Positions 16,154-25,151 of a stretch of 64,000 nucleotides of DNA are shown in pieces (the first letter of the stretch is position 1; every line of letters starts with the position of its first letter). The DNA is from Carnobacterium divergens (GTDB lineage Bacteria; Bacillota; Bacilli; Lactobacillales; Carnobacteriaceae): contig NZ_LT992558.1 in assembly GCF_900258435.1 (NCBI RefSeq), forward strand, positions 2,557,889 through 2,621,888, written 5' to 3'. The position numbers and the translations under genes are program-made. Below the pieces are notes generated by a model. The model was not told the DNA's origin. It saw nothing but the letters and a program-made list of their open reading frames with translations, and did no database searches.

Positions 16154-17242
16154 ATGATTGAAGCTTCAGCCCCCGGCAAGTTGTATATTGCTGGAGAATA
16201 CGCCGTCGTAGAAGCAGGACATCCTGCAATTATTGTCGCCGTTGACCAATTTATTACGGTTCGTTTAACTCACGCAGAAAACTATGGAAGCATTCGCTCT
16301 TTTCAATATGGCGAACTTCCTATTCTTTGGACAAGACAAAATGGCGAACTCGTATTAGACAAACGTGAGAATCCTTTTCATTATATTTTAGAAGCGATGA
16401 ATTTAACTGAACGCTTTGCAAAGGAGCAAGGCAAAGAGTTATCTTTTTATGAGCTGACTGTCACAAGTGAATTAGACAATTCAAATGGGAAGAAATACGG
16501 TTTAGGTTCAAGTGGTGCCGTAACCGTGGCAACTGTTAAAGCACTTTCGAAATATTATGAATTGAACTTATCAAAAGAACAAATATTTAAAATCGCTGCT
16601 TTAGCGCATTTATTTGTACAAGGGAACGGTTCTTGTGGGGATATTGCCGCAAGCGTCTACGGCGGTTGGATTGCCTTTAAAACCTTTGATCGCGATTGGG
16701 TCTTAACAAAAGAAAAAGAATTAAGTCTAAGCGAACTTTTAAAATTAGACTGGCCCTCTTTATCCATTTTGCCTTTAACGCCTCCACGTGACTTGCGTCT
16801 CATCATTGGCTGGACAGGTTCACCTGCGTCAACTTCAAATCTTGTTGATAAGGTGAATGATCAACGTAAACTTGATGTTACTGCCTACGAAACCTTTTTA
16901 AAAAACAGCACAAACTGCGTGAATGCTATTATCGAAGCATTTCAAAATGGCGATATCGAAACCATTCAAAAACAAATTCGGGTAAATCGTCAATTACTGC
17001 TTTCAATGAGTGCCAAAACGAACGTCATAATTGAAACACCCGCCTTGAAAAAACTTTGTGATCTAGCAGAAACCTTTAATGGCGCTGCAAAATCATCTGG
17101 TGCAGGTGGAGGAGATTGCGGAATTGTCGTTTTCCAACAAAAAGAAGGCTTGCTTCCATTAGTGACAGCTTGGGAAGAAGTAGGAATCACGACGCTCCCT
17201 CTCCATGTTTTTACAGAAAAAAATGGCACCTCAAAAAAATAA
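16154..17242 (+). CDS. mvaK2: Phosphomevalonate kinase
   Basis: 362-residue GHMP kinase that converts phosphomevalonate to the diphosphate. APGKLYIAGEYAVVE is at 6-20, the ATP loop YGLGSSGAVTVAT near 114-126, and AKSSGAGGGDCG near the C-terminus. The Gram-positive type of this enzyme typically sits with mvk and mvaD, as here. It begins 38 bases after mvaD with GAAGGGAAG upstream. The product feeds back into mvaD in the same operon. Confidence 0.95.
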   Translation: MIEASAPGKLYIAGEYAVVEAGHPAIIVAVDQFITVRLTHAENYGSIRSFQYGELPILWTRQNGELVLDKRENPFHYILEAMNLTERFAKEQGKELSFYELTVTSELDNSNGKKYGLGSSGAVTVATVKALSKYYELNLSKEQIFKIAALAHLFVQGNGSCGDIAASVYGGWIAFKTFDRDWVLTKEKELSLSELLKLDWPSLSILPLTPPRDLRLIIGWTGSPASTSNLVDKVNDQRKLDVTAYETFLKNSTNCVNAIIEAFQNGDIETIQKQIRVNRQLLLSMSAKTNVIIETPALKKLCDLAETFNGAAKSSGAGGGDCGIVVFQQKEGLLPLVTAWEEVGITTLPLHVFTEKNGTSKK

Positions 17243-17264
17243 ATTCAGCTAGGAGGAATGTACA

Positions 17265-18320
17265 GTGTCCCAATTAAATCGTAAAAATGAACATGTTGAA
17301 ATTGCTGAAAAATTTTTCAACAAACCAAAACAATCAGACTATGATGCACTAGCCTTTGTCCATCACTCTTTTCCTGAAATGGCTGTTAATGATGTGGATA
17401 TTCGTACTTCCTTTTTAGATTTTCATCTGTCCTCTCCTTTTTATATCAATGCAATGACTGGTGGAAGTGAAAAAACAGAAAAAATCAATGCTCAGCTTGC
17501 GCAAGTAGCGGCAGCTACTGGTGTTGCGATTGCTTCTGGTTCACAAAGCGCTGCTTTAAAAGACCCTAGCGTCACTAATTCCTTCAAGGTGTTGCGCCAA
17601 TACAATCCAACTGGTCTTATTTTTGCAAATCTTGGTGCAGATCATTCAGTTGAAAATGCACTTCGCGCCATTGACATGCTTCAAGCAAATGCGATTCAAT
17701 TACACGTAAATGCCCCTCAAGAGCTGATTATGCCTGAAGGCGATCGTGATTTTCATCATTGGCTAACCTCAATCGAAACCGTCGTGAAACAAGTGGATGT
17801 GCCTGTGATTGTCAAAGAAGTTGGCTTTGGAATGAGCCGCAATACCCTTTCGTTGTTAAATGAAATTGGGGTAGAAACAGTTGATTTAAGTGGACGAGGC
17901 GGTACTAATTTTGCTGCCATTGAAAATGTTCGTCGTGCTTCTCATTCTCTTGATTTCTTAGAGAATTGGGGACAATCAACGATTGTTTCTTTATTGGAAG
18001 CTCAACCTTTCTTAACGAAAATGAATCTCCTTGCTTCTGGTGGCGTACGAAATTCCTTCGACATTATTAAATCCCTTTCTTTAGGTGCCAAAGCAGTCGG
18101 TGCATCAGGCTTCTTCCTACATTCTATTTTAAACGATGGCGTTGATTCAACCATTCAAACAATTGAAAACTGGCAAGAAGAACTAAAACTCATGATGACG
18201 CTCCTTGGTAAAAAGACCCTTCCTGAATTGCAAGAAACCGATCTTATTATTAGTGGATCTGTTCGTGATTGGTGCCTAGCTAGAGAAATTGATTACCAGC
18301 AGTTTGCGAAGCGATCTTAA
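17265..18320 (+). CDS. fni: Isopentenyl-diphosphate isomerase, type 2 (FMN)
   Basis: 351 residues. Interconverts isopentenyl and dimethylallyl diphosphate using reduced FMN and NAD(P)H. The RKNEHVEIA start, INAMTGGS (about 57-64), VKEVGFGMS and the FMN-phosphate SGRGGTNF motif match the type 2 family. GTG 17265 follows a perfect AGGAGG. It is the last gene of the mevalonate operon, which therefore yields both C5 building blocks for undecaprenol and quinones. The terminator follows at 18381-18412. Confidence 0.96.
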   Translation: MSQLNRKNEHVEIAEKFFNKPKQSDYDALAFVHHSFPEMAVNDVDIRTSFLDFHLSSPFYINAMTGGSEKTEKINAQLAQVAAATGVAIASGSQSAALKDPSVTNSFKVLRQYNPTGLIFANLGADHSVENALRAIDMLQANAIQLHVNAPQELIMPEGDRDFHHWLTSIETVVKQVDVPVIVKEVGFGMSRNTLSLLNEIGVETVDLSGRGGTNFAAIENVRRASHSLDFLENWGQSTIVSLLEAQPFLTKMNLLASGGVRNSFDIIKSLSLGAKAVGASGFFLHSILNDGVDSTIQTIENWQEELKLMMTLLGKKTLPELQETDLIISGSVRDWCLAREIDYQQFAKRS

Positions 18321-18380
18321 AAAAGCACTTTCAAATATACCTATATCTCAAAATAAAGATAGATAACTCTATCAAATAAA

Positions 18381-18418
18381 AAAGTAAAACCTATAAAAAC
18401 AGGTTTTACTTTTTTATT
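18381..18418. terminator. Bidirectional terminator after fni
   Basis: Stem AAAGTAAAACCT/AGGTTTTACTTT with an 8-base loop and T-runs on both sides. It serves fni and the convergent small secreted gene. Confidence 0.85.
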
Positions 18419-18419
18419 T

Positions 18420-18746
18420 TCACCAAACACGATAGTTTTGAGAAAATCTATGTTCTAGTGTAATCCAGTTTGAACGACTAGTTGTTCCTAGATAAGTATA
18501 TCCATTTGGTGCATATCCATTACGAACACTAATAGAACCGTATTCGTAACGATGAAGATTAGGAGCCCAATTCCCCGTAGCTCTCGTTTGATACTGATGA
18601 AAATACCTTACAACCGAACCTATGTGGGCTCTAGATTGAATACTACTTTGAGTATTCTCAATTCCATTTGCACTAACTACTATACTAAAAAAATTAAATC
18701 CTATAAATGTGGCTAACGCACCAACAAAAATAATCTTTTTATTCAT
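18420..18746 (-). CDS. Small secreted protein of unknown function (bacteriocin-like context)
   Basis: A 108-residue protein with a typical signal peptide: MNKK, a hydrophobic core at 5-24, and probable cleavage after VSA near residue 26. The mature ~82 residues are rich in Tyr, Arg, Asn and Gly and end in NYRVW, with no cysteine. No family is recognised. ATG 18746 is preferred over TTG 18752 because AGGGG lies 7 bases upstream. It lies divergently next to a two-gene ABC exporter with about 145 bases between. Size, aromatic C-terminus and neighbours recall secreted lactococcin 972-type bacteriocins, but the GGxW-like hallmark is absent, so an antimicrobial role is only a suggestion. Confidence 0.6.
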   Translation of the reverse strand: MNKKIIFVGALATFIGFNFFSIVVSANGIENTQSSIQSRAHIGSVVRYFHQYQTRATGNWAPNLHRYEYGSISVRNGYAPNGYTYLGTTSRSNWITLEHRFSQNYRVW

Positions 18747-18890
18747 AACCAATCCCCTTTTTTATTTATTTTTATAACTTAAATAATAATAACGTAAAAC
18801 AAATTAGAAAAACACCCTTTTTTTAATTTTATTTTAATGTTATTATAATTTAACACACTTGCAATTCAACATATAAAGGAGGAGGGTATT

Positions 18891-19583
18891 TTGAAAGAAG
18901 GAACCATCATTACGAACTTATCTGTGGACATAAAAAAAGAAAATTTAATAAAAGGCCTCTCAATAGAACTAAATAAAGGAACAATTACTTGTATTGTTGC
19001 TCCAAACGGGACTGGAAAAACAACTTTATTTAAAGCTTTAGCTAATCTATTACCTATAAAGACTGGAAATATAACTATTAATTCAGAGTCTTTCACAAAT
19101 AAGAAACAATTTAATAAGAATTTTTTTTTTTTAGAAAATTCCCAACAATTAGTTCAAAATTTAACTGCACATGAAAATATGCGATTTATTTCAAAATTAT
19201 GGGAACATGACTGTGACATTAATAAAATTATTGATTTTGTAGGAATTAGAACGTATAAAGACAAAAAAATAAAATGTTTATCTTTAGGTATGAAACAAAA
19301 AGTTTTGGTAGCAGTTGCTATTGCAAGCGGGGCTAATTTTATTATATTTGATGAACCTTTGAATGGGCTGGATATCGAAAACATTGAAAACATAGCAACT
19401 ATTTTTTTATCATTAAAAAAGGAAGGAAAAACGCTATTATTGTCTTCTCATAATATTTTTGAAACAAGTAAAATATGCGATACTATCTATTTTTTAGTTA
19501 ACGGTTCTGTAAAGGAAGCTTCTTTAGATTACAAAACCTTAAAAGAACAATATAATAGCATTTTCACTATTAGGAGGGACTAA
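18891..19583 (+). CDS. ABC transporter ATP-binding protein
   Basis: 230-residue ATPase with Walker A APNGTGKTT near residue 43, signature LSLGMKQK, Walker B FIIFDEP and the switch His in SSHN. TTG 18891 follows AGGAGGAGGG. The gene contains a run of 12 T at 19121-19132, encoding part of NFFFL, which is prone to slippage and could switch the gene off. It ends directly before the permease gene, with which it forms an exporter or immunity pair. Both are strongly AT-rich compared with flanking core genes, suggesting acquisition. The substrate may be the divergent secreted protein; this is inferred. Confidence 0.88.
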   Translation: MKEGTIITNLSVDIKKENLIKGLSIELNKGTITCIVAPNGTGKTTLFKALANLLPIKTGNITINSESFTNKKQFNKNFFFLENSQQLVQNLTAHENMRFISKLWEHDCDINKIIDFVGIRTYKDKKIKCLSLGMKQKVLVAVAIASGANFIIFDEPLNGLDIENIENIATIFLSLKKEGKTLLLSSHNIFETSKICDTIYFLVNGSVKEASLDYKTLKEQYNSIFTIRRD

Positions 19584-20720
19584 ATGTTAAAATTTGAATT
19601 ATTAAAAATTTATAGAGAAAAAACGATTTATATTCTATCCGCACTGCTTGCTTTAGTCATTTTCACTCCATTTCTTTTAGGTCATTCTCAATTTGATTAT
19701 ATACAATACTACGAAAGTAACTTCAAAGAAAATAATAAAACTATCGAAAATATTAAAAATGACCCTACCGCTACAGAGACTGTAAGCGATTTAAAAGAAG
19801 TGAATGGTTATCTAGGAGAGCTGATTGCATCGATAAAAAATGAAAATAGTAAAAAAATGTTAGATAGTGAATTAAAGTATGAGCATAAAAATTTAGAAGA
19901 TATGGAAGCTGGAAAATTAAACGCGGGTTCTTTAATAGATCAGAAAACTAAAGTTGCGGTACTCCACTATTTGACTACTCACGGTATTGAAAAAATAAGT
20001 GAGAATTCCAAAGATTTGGGAAGTGTCAATTATCTGAGTCTACTAATATCAATGCCACAATTTGTTTTAGTCCTTTTAATTTTAATAAGTTTTCACATTG
20101 CCTACATTTTTAACCTTGATTATAGAAAAAATAACTTTATTATTTACAATAATTCTCCTAAAACCTATCTAAAACTCTTTTTTGTTAAATTTTTTGCTAA
20201 TATACTAGCCATTCTATTAAATATTATTGGTGTATTTGTTCTCGTACTTTCGATAGTAGGGATAAAAAATGGCTTAGGTAATACCAGATATCCTATTGCT
20301 ACCATCCAAAATAACAGTGAAGTAAGTATTATTTCTACTAGTAATTTTGTATTTAAAGTCCTTTTCTTTCTTTTTTTATTTTGTATTTTCCTCGGACTAA
20401 TAGGTTTATTTTTATCCATTTTATCTAGCAATTTACTCCTAAATATCTCCGTACTCATACTTCCTCTAGTATTGGGACAATATGACTTATTAAATACCTT
20501 TATAAATCATAATCTAAAGCCTTTTATTATTTTGAGTTACATTGATATCTCTCACATAATAGTTGGAGGAAGTGGATTTCAACCAATTACTAATCCTACT
20601 ATTACTTTTAATAATGGTCTTCTATTATTGCTTTTTAGTATAAGCATTTGTTTAATACTCCTATTGATTATTCTAATTAAATTTCCTAAAAGGCTTATTT
20701 ATAATAAATTTCCAAAATAA
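19584..20720 (+). CDS. ABC-2 type transporter permease
   Basis: 378-residue membrane protein. One N-terminal membrane helix (about 15-34) is followed by a ~120-residue hydrophilic domain rich in Lys, Glu and Asn, then five or so helices (about 155-180, 205-230, 255-290, 295-315, 340-370). This layout is typical of ABC-2 exporters used for peptide export, lantibiotic immunity or membrane-stress response. ATG 19584 follows directly on the ATPase stop with AGGAGG inside the end of that gene. No accessory gene follows. Confidence 0.82.
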   Translation: MLKFELLKIYREKTIYILSALLALVIFTPFLLGHSQFDYIQYYESNFKENNKTIENIKNDPTATETVSDLKEVNGYLGELIASIKNENSKKMLDSELKYEHKNLEDMEAGKLNAGSLIDQKTKVAVLHYLTTHGIEKISENSKDLGSVNYLSLLISMPQFVLVLLILISFHIAYIFNLDYRKNNFIIYNNSPKTYLKLFFVKFFANILAILLNIIGVFVLVLSIVGIKNGLGNTRYPIATIQNNSEVSIISTSNFVFKVLFFLFLFCIFLGLIGLFLSILSSNLLLNISVLILPLVLGQYDLLNTFINHNLKPFIILSYIDISHIIVGGSGFQPITNPTITFNNGLLLLLFSISICLILLLIILIKFPKRLIYNKFPK

Positions 20721-20757
20721 CGTTCTAGACGATTAAGTAGTTTCCAGGCAAATCTAT

Positions 20758-20784
20758 AAAAAAAGAACCTCCTATAAGAGGTTC
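20758..20784 (-). terminator. Terminator of the acetyltransferase gene
   Basis: Stem GAACCTC/GAGGTTC followed on the minus strand by a run of T. The plus-strand ABC operon may also end here. Confidence 0.65.
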
Positions 20785-20820
20785 GCTACATACATCATTT
20801 ATCAACTGAATTATCTTTTT

Positions 20821-21282
20821 TTAGTTGTTCTCAATCGTTTTTTCAAGAACAACCAAATCCAAACACCGAATACCATTTTCGTAAATGGGTTCTGCATAGT
20901 TGCTAAAAAAATTTGATTTAATTGCTACCATCCGAAATCCACATTTTTGATAAAATGCTAAATTGTCTAAGCTAGAGTTCCCTGTCCCTACTTCCATTTT
21001 TTGATAGCGTTCACGGTAATAAGCTATCGCTAACATTAATGCCTGTCCACCAAAACCTTTCTTTTGCCATTCAGGTAAAAGACCAAAGTTAATCAATTCA
21101 ATTGTTGTTTGATCAACTGGAATAAATAACATCACACCTATCGTAAACTGATCCATTAACACTAACAATAGCTCTCCCTTATCAAGGTACTTTTCAACTT
21201 CAGTAACCCCCTCATCTCCAATCAACAACAGGTCAAAATAAGGGTCTCGCTTCTTTTTTTCAATTGATTGAAAGTGTATCAT
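20821..21282 (-). CDS. GNAT-family N-acetyltransferase
   Basis: 153 residues with the acetyl-CoA binding motif LLPEWQKKGFGGQALM (about 87-102, the Q/R-x-x-G-x-G/A loop) and the C-terminal NLAFYQKCGFRMV motif. Cytosolic, no extra domains. The substrate cannot be told from sequence. ATG 21282 follows GGAAGAGATGG. It stands alone on the minus strand between two plus-strand units. Confidence 0.85.
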   Translation of the reverse strand: MIHFQSIEKKKRDPYFDLLLIGDEGVTEVEKYLDKGELLLVLMDQFTIGVMLFIPVDQTTIELINFGLLPEWQKKGFGGQALMLAIAYYRERYQKMEVGTGNSSLDNLAFYQKCGFRMVAIKSNFFSNYAEPIYENGIRCLDLVVLEKTIENN

Positions 21283-21372
21283 CCATCTCTTCCTTTCTTT
21301 TTATCCTCGCATTTTCTATCATTTCCCTTTATAGTAAAGAGAGTATAAACAATGATTAGGAGTGTGATACAG

Positions 21373-22368
21373 TTGACTAACTTTAAAGCTTTACTGGCAA
21401 AAAATGAATCGGAGACCATCCAAACAGCAATTGAAGAACTTACTTTAAGTGATTTACCTACAGGAGAATGCCTTATTAAAGTCCATTATTCTAGCGTAAA
21501 CTACAAAGACGCCTTAGCTACAAAAAAAGGCGGTGGGGTCGTTCGAAACTACCCGATGATACCTGGAATCGATTTAAGCGGTGAAATTGTTTCTTCTACA
21601 GATGCCAATTTTAACATTGGAGACAACGTATTGGTCACTGGCTATCAGCTAGGAACTGCTCATTTTGGTGGATTTAGCGAGTATGCCTGCGTCCCTAGTA
21701 AATGGATTGTTCCATTACCAACTGGCTTAACGTTAAAAGAAGCGATGATTATTGGAACAGCCGGCTTTACGGCTGCGTTATCCATTCACGCGCTGGAGCA
21801 AAATCCATTGGCAGTAACGGATTCAATTCTTGTGACTGGCGCTACAGGAGGCGTTGGAAGTATGGCTATTGCGATGCTAAACAAACTAGGCTATCAACAA
21901 ATCACTGCTGCCTCTCGAAAAGCTACTGCTTCGACAGACTATTTACACAACATTGGAGCAACAACCGTTACAACACCTGCTGAACTTCAATTGGAAAAAA
22001 TCAAACCGTTAGAAAAACAAATTTGGCAAGGAATCATCGATCCTGTTGGTGGTCACGGACTTACCCAATGGTTAGCCCAATTAAGCTACGGTGGGACACT
22101 CGCTTTAAGCGGTAATACTGGAGGCCTTCACTTTGATTCAACCGTTCTTCCATTTATTCTAAGAGGGATTCACTTAACAGGAATTGATTCCGTAAGTTGT
22201 CCTATGGCGTTAAGAAAAAGCCTTTGGAATCGCCTTGCAACTACTATGAAACCCGACCATTTAGAAATGATGATCGACAATGAAATTACCTTGAGCGAAT
22301 TGCCTACTGCCTTTAACAAGATTTTATCCGGTGAAATGACTGGTCGTACTTTAGTAAGAATCCATTAA
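21373..22368 (+). CDS. YhdH/YhfP-family quinone oxidoreductase (acryloyl-CoA reductase type)
   Basis: 331-residue medium-chain dehydrogenase without zinc ligands. N-terminal GroES-like fold (HYSSVNYKDALATK, IPGIDLSGEI), then Rossmann fold with VTGATGGVGSMA. The family reduces quinones or acrylyl-CoA with NADPH. The start chosen is TTG 21373 (MTNFKALLA), the usual N-terminus, 10 bases after AGGAG; the upstream ATG 21352 would contain that ribosome site. A monocistronic gene ending in a strong terminator. Confidence 0.9.
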   Translation: MTNFKALLAKNESETIQTAIEELTLSDLPTGECLIKVHYSSVNYKDALATKKGGGVVRNYPMIPGIDLSGEIVSSTDANFNIGDNVLVTGYQLGTAHFGGFSEYACVPSKWIVPLPTGLTLKEAMIIGTAGFTAALSIHALEQNPLAVTDSILVTGATGGVGSMAIAMLNKLGYQQITAASRKATASTDYLHNIGATTVTTPAELQLEKIKPLEKQIWQGIIDPVGGHGLTQWLAQLSYGGTLALSGNTGGLHFDSTVLPFILRGIHLTGIDSVSCPMALRKSLWNRLATTMKPDHLEMMIDNEITLSELPTAFNKILSGEMTGRTLVRIH

Positions 22369-22375
22369 GCTAAAG

Positions 22376-22413
22376 AGTCTCGCCTAACGTTTTCGTTAGA
22401 CGAGGCTTTTTTT
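22376..22413. terminator. Terminator after the YhdH-like gene
   Basis: Stem around CTCGCCTAACG/CGTTAGACGAG with TTTTTTTT after it on the plus strand. It overlaps the end of the convergent S51 peptidase gene. Confidence 0.8.
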
Positions 22414-23058
22414 TATTTGATGGTTTCGTTCGATATAAATCGTCCCAAAAAAGCGAGGACGATTGTTTTCAAAAACCAGATAGCTGTCATCATTGATGCC
22501 GTAGCCAATTGGTACCTTGGCTTTTTTTAGTCCTGCTCGTAACATTCGGTGTTCCCGCCATTTTGAATAATGTGCACTAATGACGCAATCCGTTACTAGT
22601 CCCAATCCTTTTTTCACACGGATTCCAAACAGATTATCCTTATAGGAAACCAACATTGTTTCTGGCATAATCAAGCTTCCCGCTGAAAATCCTACTAAAG
22701 GAACCCCTGAGTAATAGGCTTCAATTAACACTTTTTTTACTTCGCCTTTGCTGTAAATCCGGTGATATTTCAAGGTATTCCCAGAGCCAATCAAAATCAA
22801 CTCTGCTGACTGGATAGCTTTTATGAGAATCTCTTTTTCCACATCATCTCCACAAATCGTTTCAAAATGAGTAAAGCCGGCTTCATAAAATAGCTGACGG
22901 CATTGTTCTTGATATTTTACCGCTCCACCTACTCGAAGCGTTAAATATAAAATTCGCGCCCCTGAGGATAAACCTTCTGTCGCATAATCAATGATTTCCT
23001 TACTTGGTGGCGGTGTTCCACCACCTAAAATAATTTTTTTCACTTTTTTATCCACCAT
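22396..23058 (-). CDS. Peptidase S51 family protein (dipeptidase E/cyanophycinase-like)
   Basis: 220 residues with the nucleophile elbow GFSAGS near residue 124 and the N-terminal ILGGGTPPPS strand-loop. Dipeptidase E-like serine peptidases cleave Asp-X dipeptides or Asp-Arg bonds. The Ser-His pattern (VISAHYSKWREHRM) is compatible. Cytosolic. It starts 15 bases after the upstream GNAT gene, so the two are co-transcribed. The exact substrate is unknown. Confidence 0.85.
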   Translation of the reverse strand: MVDKKVKKIILGGGTPPPSKEIIDYATEGLSSGARILYLTLRVGGAVKYQEQCRQLFYEAGFTHFETICGDDVEKEILIKAIQSAELILIGSGNTLKYHRIYSKGEVKKVLIEAYYSGVPLVGFSAGSLIMPETMLVSYKDNLFGIRVKKGLGLVTDCVISAHYSKWREHRMLRAGLKKAKVPIGYGINDDSYLVFENNRPRFFGTIYIERNHQIKKSLV

Positions 23059-23073
23059 TGATGCGCCTACTCT

Positions 23074-23850
23074 CTACTTTTTATTCAACATCATCCATTG
23101 ATCTAAATCTTGAAATCCTAATCGTTTATAGATTTTCCCGGCTACTGGATTATGATAAAACAAACAAGCCGATTTTCCTTGCTCATGGCAATGGTTAACC
23201 AACTCTGACACCACCGCTGAGGCAAAACCATAACCACGCTCTTCAGGTAACGTCCCTACGCCAATAATCATTCCAGAAGTCTGGCTTTCAACCGAGACCT
23301 CTCCACCCGCTACAACTTTGCCAGCTTGATTTTTAACAATTTTAATCACTGCTTTACCTGAATTGATTTTATCCGCTACTTCTTCTTTCGCAACGTCCCA
23401 ACTATCAAAGCACGTGGCTAACAGTTGACAATAATCGGAAATACTTTCAACTTCTAAATCCTCCACTCTTGTCGTATCCACTTTTTCCGCTAACTTCTGA
23501 CATTCAGCAAAATAAGTACTTGTGGCAATCAATGATGGAAAAGCCTCTTGATAGTCCTTTAAAATCGCTTGTTTTCCTGATAAATAAGTAAAATCAAGGG
23601 TTCGAATCAAGGAAATAAATTCCTCGATTCCAGAAAAATCAATACTGTGGGTAGGGATGAGATTCTTTTTATACCGTAATAGAACGCCTTCAATTTCCAA
23701 CGCCTCATTTTCATAACACCAAACATCTTGACTCGACGAATCAAAGCCATACATCTCAATGTCCCCTATTGTAAACAAGTTTAACTCTGGTTCTTTTTCT
23801 AAATAGTCTAATAACCGCTTTTTATCTTTTTCTGTGCATTTTCTAAGCAA
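23074..23850 (-). CDS. GNAT-family N-acetyltransferase (two-domain)
   Basis: 258 residues. The C-terminal half carries the acetyl-CoA fold: GTLPEERGYGFASAVVSEL (about 197-215) and CLFYHNPVAGKIYKRLGF. The N-terminal half (MLRKCTEKDKKRLLDYLEKEPELNLFTIGDIE) is a degenerate GNAT-like domain, as in related Firmicute proteins. The substrate is not evident. It begins 21 bases after the thioesterase gene and runs into the S51 peptidase gene, forming a three-gene minus-strand run. Confidence 0.85.
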   Translation of the reverse strand: MLRKCTEKDKKRLLDYLEKEPELNLFTIGDIEMYGFDSSSQDVWCYENEALEIEGVLLRYKKNLIPTHSIDFSGIEEFISLIRTLDFTYLSGKQAILKDYQEAFPSLIATSTYFAECQKLAEKVDTTRVEDLEVESISDYCQLLATCFDSWDVAKEEVADKINSGKAVIKIVKNQAGKVVAGGEVSVESQTSGMIIGVGTLPEERGYGFASAVVSELVNHCHEQGKSACLFYHNPVAGKIYKRLGFQDLDQWMMLNKK

Positions 23851-23871
23851 AAAAGCCCCTCCCCTTTTTTA

Positions 23872-24411
23872 TCAAGTAGCTGACCATGGTGTGTTGGTTG
23901 TCATACTATCCGCAAACGCTTCATTAAATTGATGGTTTGCGATTCTTTTTTGACGACGCTCTTCATATCCACTACAGACCATTTTTTCTTCTTTTGTAGC
24001 AGCCTCAATCAGTGGCACAACAATCGTTGGATGCTCAGCTGTTGGAACAGCCACAAAAGTCATAAAGCTTGTTGCCGCTAAATAACGCTTTCCAGTTAAC
24101 AGCTCTTCTCCCATCACTTTTGCAAAAATCTCCATTGAGCGTTTGCCTACTCCTGTCACATAGGTTTCAACACAAACAGAATGATCCTCAAAAATAGGAT
24201 GTAAAAAATCAAGCGAATCGGTTGACGCTGTTACACAAACAGCTCTGCTATGACGCGTAGCCGAAATAGATGCTGTGTCATCAATCAGACTCATTAATTT
24301 TCCACCAAATAAGGTCTTATGTTGATTTAAATCATAGGGAAAAACACGATGAGTTTGAACAACTCTCGACTCTCCACAAGTTTTTGTTAAACGCTTTGTT
24401 TCTTGATTCAT
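23872..24411 (-). CDS. Acyl-CoA thioesterase (hotdog fold)
   Basis: 179-residue single hotdog domain with HKTLFGGKLMSLIDDTAS (about 31-48), typical of the YkhA/BACH-type acyl-CoA thioesterases in which the Asp near residue 45 is catalytic, and SLDFLHPIFEDHSV. It hydrolyses acyl-CoAs in the cytosol. The start ATG 24411 follows AGGAATTAGG. First gene of the minus-strand run and divergent from the SGNH hydrolase. Confidence 0.9.
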   Translation of the reverse strand: MNQETKRLTKTCGESRVVQTHRVFPYDLNQHKTLFGGKLMSLIDDTASISATRHSRAVCVTASTDSLDFLHPIFEDHSVCVETYVTGVGKRSMEIFAKVMGEELLTGKRYLAATSFMTFVAVPTAEHPTIVVPLIEAATKEEKMVCSGYEERRQKRIANHQFNEAFADSMTTNTPWSAT

Positions 24412-24553
24412 GATCCTAATTCCTCCAATAGTTGATTCCTTCTTACTTATTATATCATTATTTCCTTTTAAAATTCCCTTTAATTGCCTTCAAATAAACT
24501 AGCAGATTTTTTTAACTTCCTCTATAATAAAAATCAGAGAGAGGAGATCCTTT

Positions 24554-25108
24554 ATGCGTAAACTTATTTTATTTGGAGACAGTATTACAGCTGGCTATGC
24601 CAATGATTTTGTTTCTCCCATTTTAACTAAAAAATTAGCTACCTATTTTCCAGAAGAAACAATTCTAAATGTCGGAATCCCTGGAGACACGACAGTCGAT
24701 GGCATTGCTCGCTTAGAAAAACACGTTTTAAGCAAACAACCAGATTTCGTTACTGTATTCTTTGGTTCAAATGACGCATCCACTGGTCTACTGGTGCCAA
24801 TTGACGAGTATCGACTCCATCTAACTAAGATGATTGAAACCATTGGAGCGTCAAAAGTAATTTTAATCACACCTGCTTTAAGCAATCAGGCACTCCAACA
24901 AGCAGAACGCCCAAATAGTCGCTTAATCCATTATGGAAATATCGTCCGTGAATTGGCAACTCAATACCAAACAAAGCTAGCTGAATTGCAATTGGCTATG
25001 CTAGATCGACCTAATTATTTAGATTGCCTTCAAGAAGACGGTTTTCACTTTAGCGAAATCGGCTATGACGTTTTAGCCGAGGAGATTGCAAAAGCCATCA
25101 AAGCTTAA
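24554..25108 (+). CDS. SGNH/GDSL-family esterase
   Basis: 184 residues without signal peptide, hence intracellular. Block I GDSITAGY has nucleophile Ser10, block III is FFGSNDAS and block V DGFHFSEIG carries the catalytic Asp and His. It has the size of single-domain lipases/acylesterases like those acting on acetylated sugars. ATG 24554 follows AGAGAGGAGATCC. The terminator at 25115-25147 follows. Confidence 0.9.
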   Translation: MRKLILFGDSITAGYANDFVSPILTKKLATYFPEETILNVGIPGDTTVDGIARLEKHVLSKQPDFVTVFFGSNDASTGLLVPIDEYRLHLTKMIETIGASKVILITPALSNQALQQAERPNSRLIHYGNIVRELATQYQTKLAELQLAMLDRPNYLDCLQEDGFHFSEIGYDVLAEEIAKAIKA

Positions 25109-25114
25109 ACAAGA

Positions 25115-25147
25115 AGACAGCCCTCTCAAAAAAGAGCTGTCTTTTTA
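25115..25147. terminator. Terminator between SGNH gene and azlD
   Basis: Stem AGACAGC/GCTGTCT extended by CTCT/AGAG, with TTTTT on the plus strand. The convergent azlCD operon also ends here. Confidence 0.75.
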
Positions 25148-25151
25148 TTGA

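Noticed and set aside
18420-18746. Calling the secreted protein a lactococcin 972 bacteriocin
   Set aside because: The aromatic C-terminus and ABC neighbours are suggestive, but the GGxW-like start of the mature peptide is absent and the permease is not the usual DUF1430 type.
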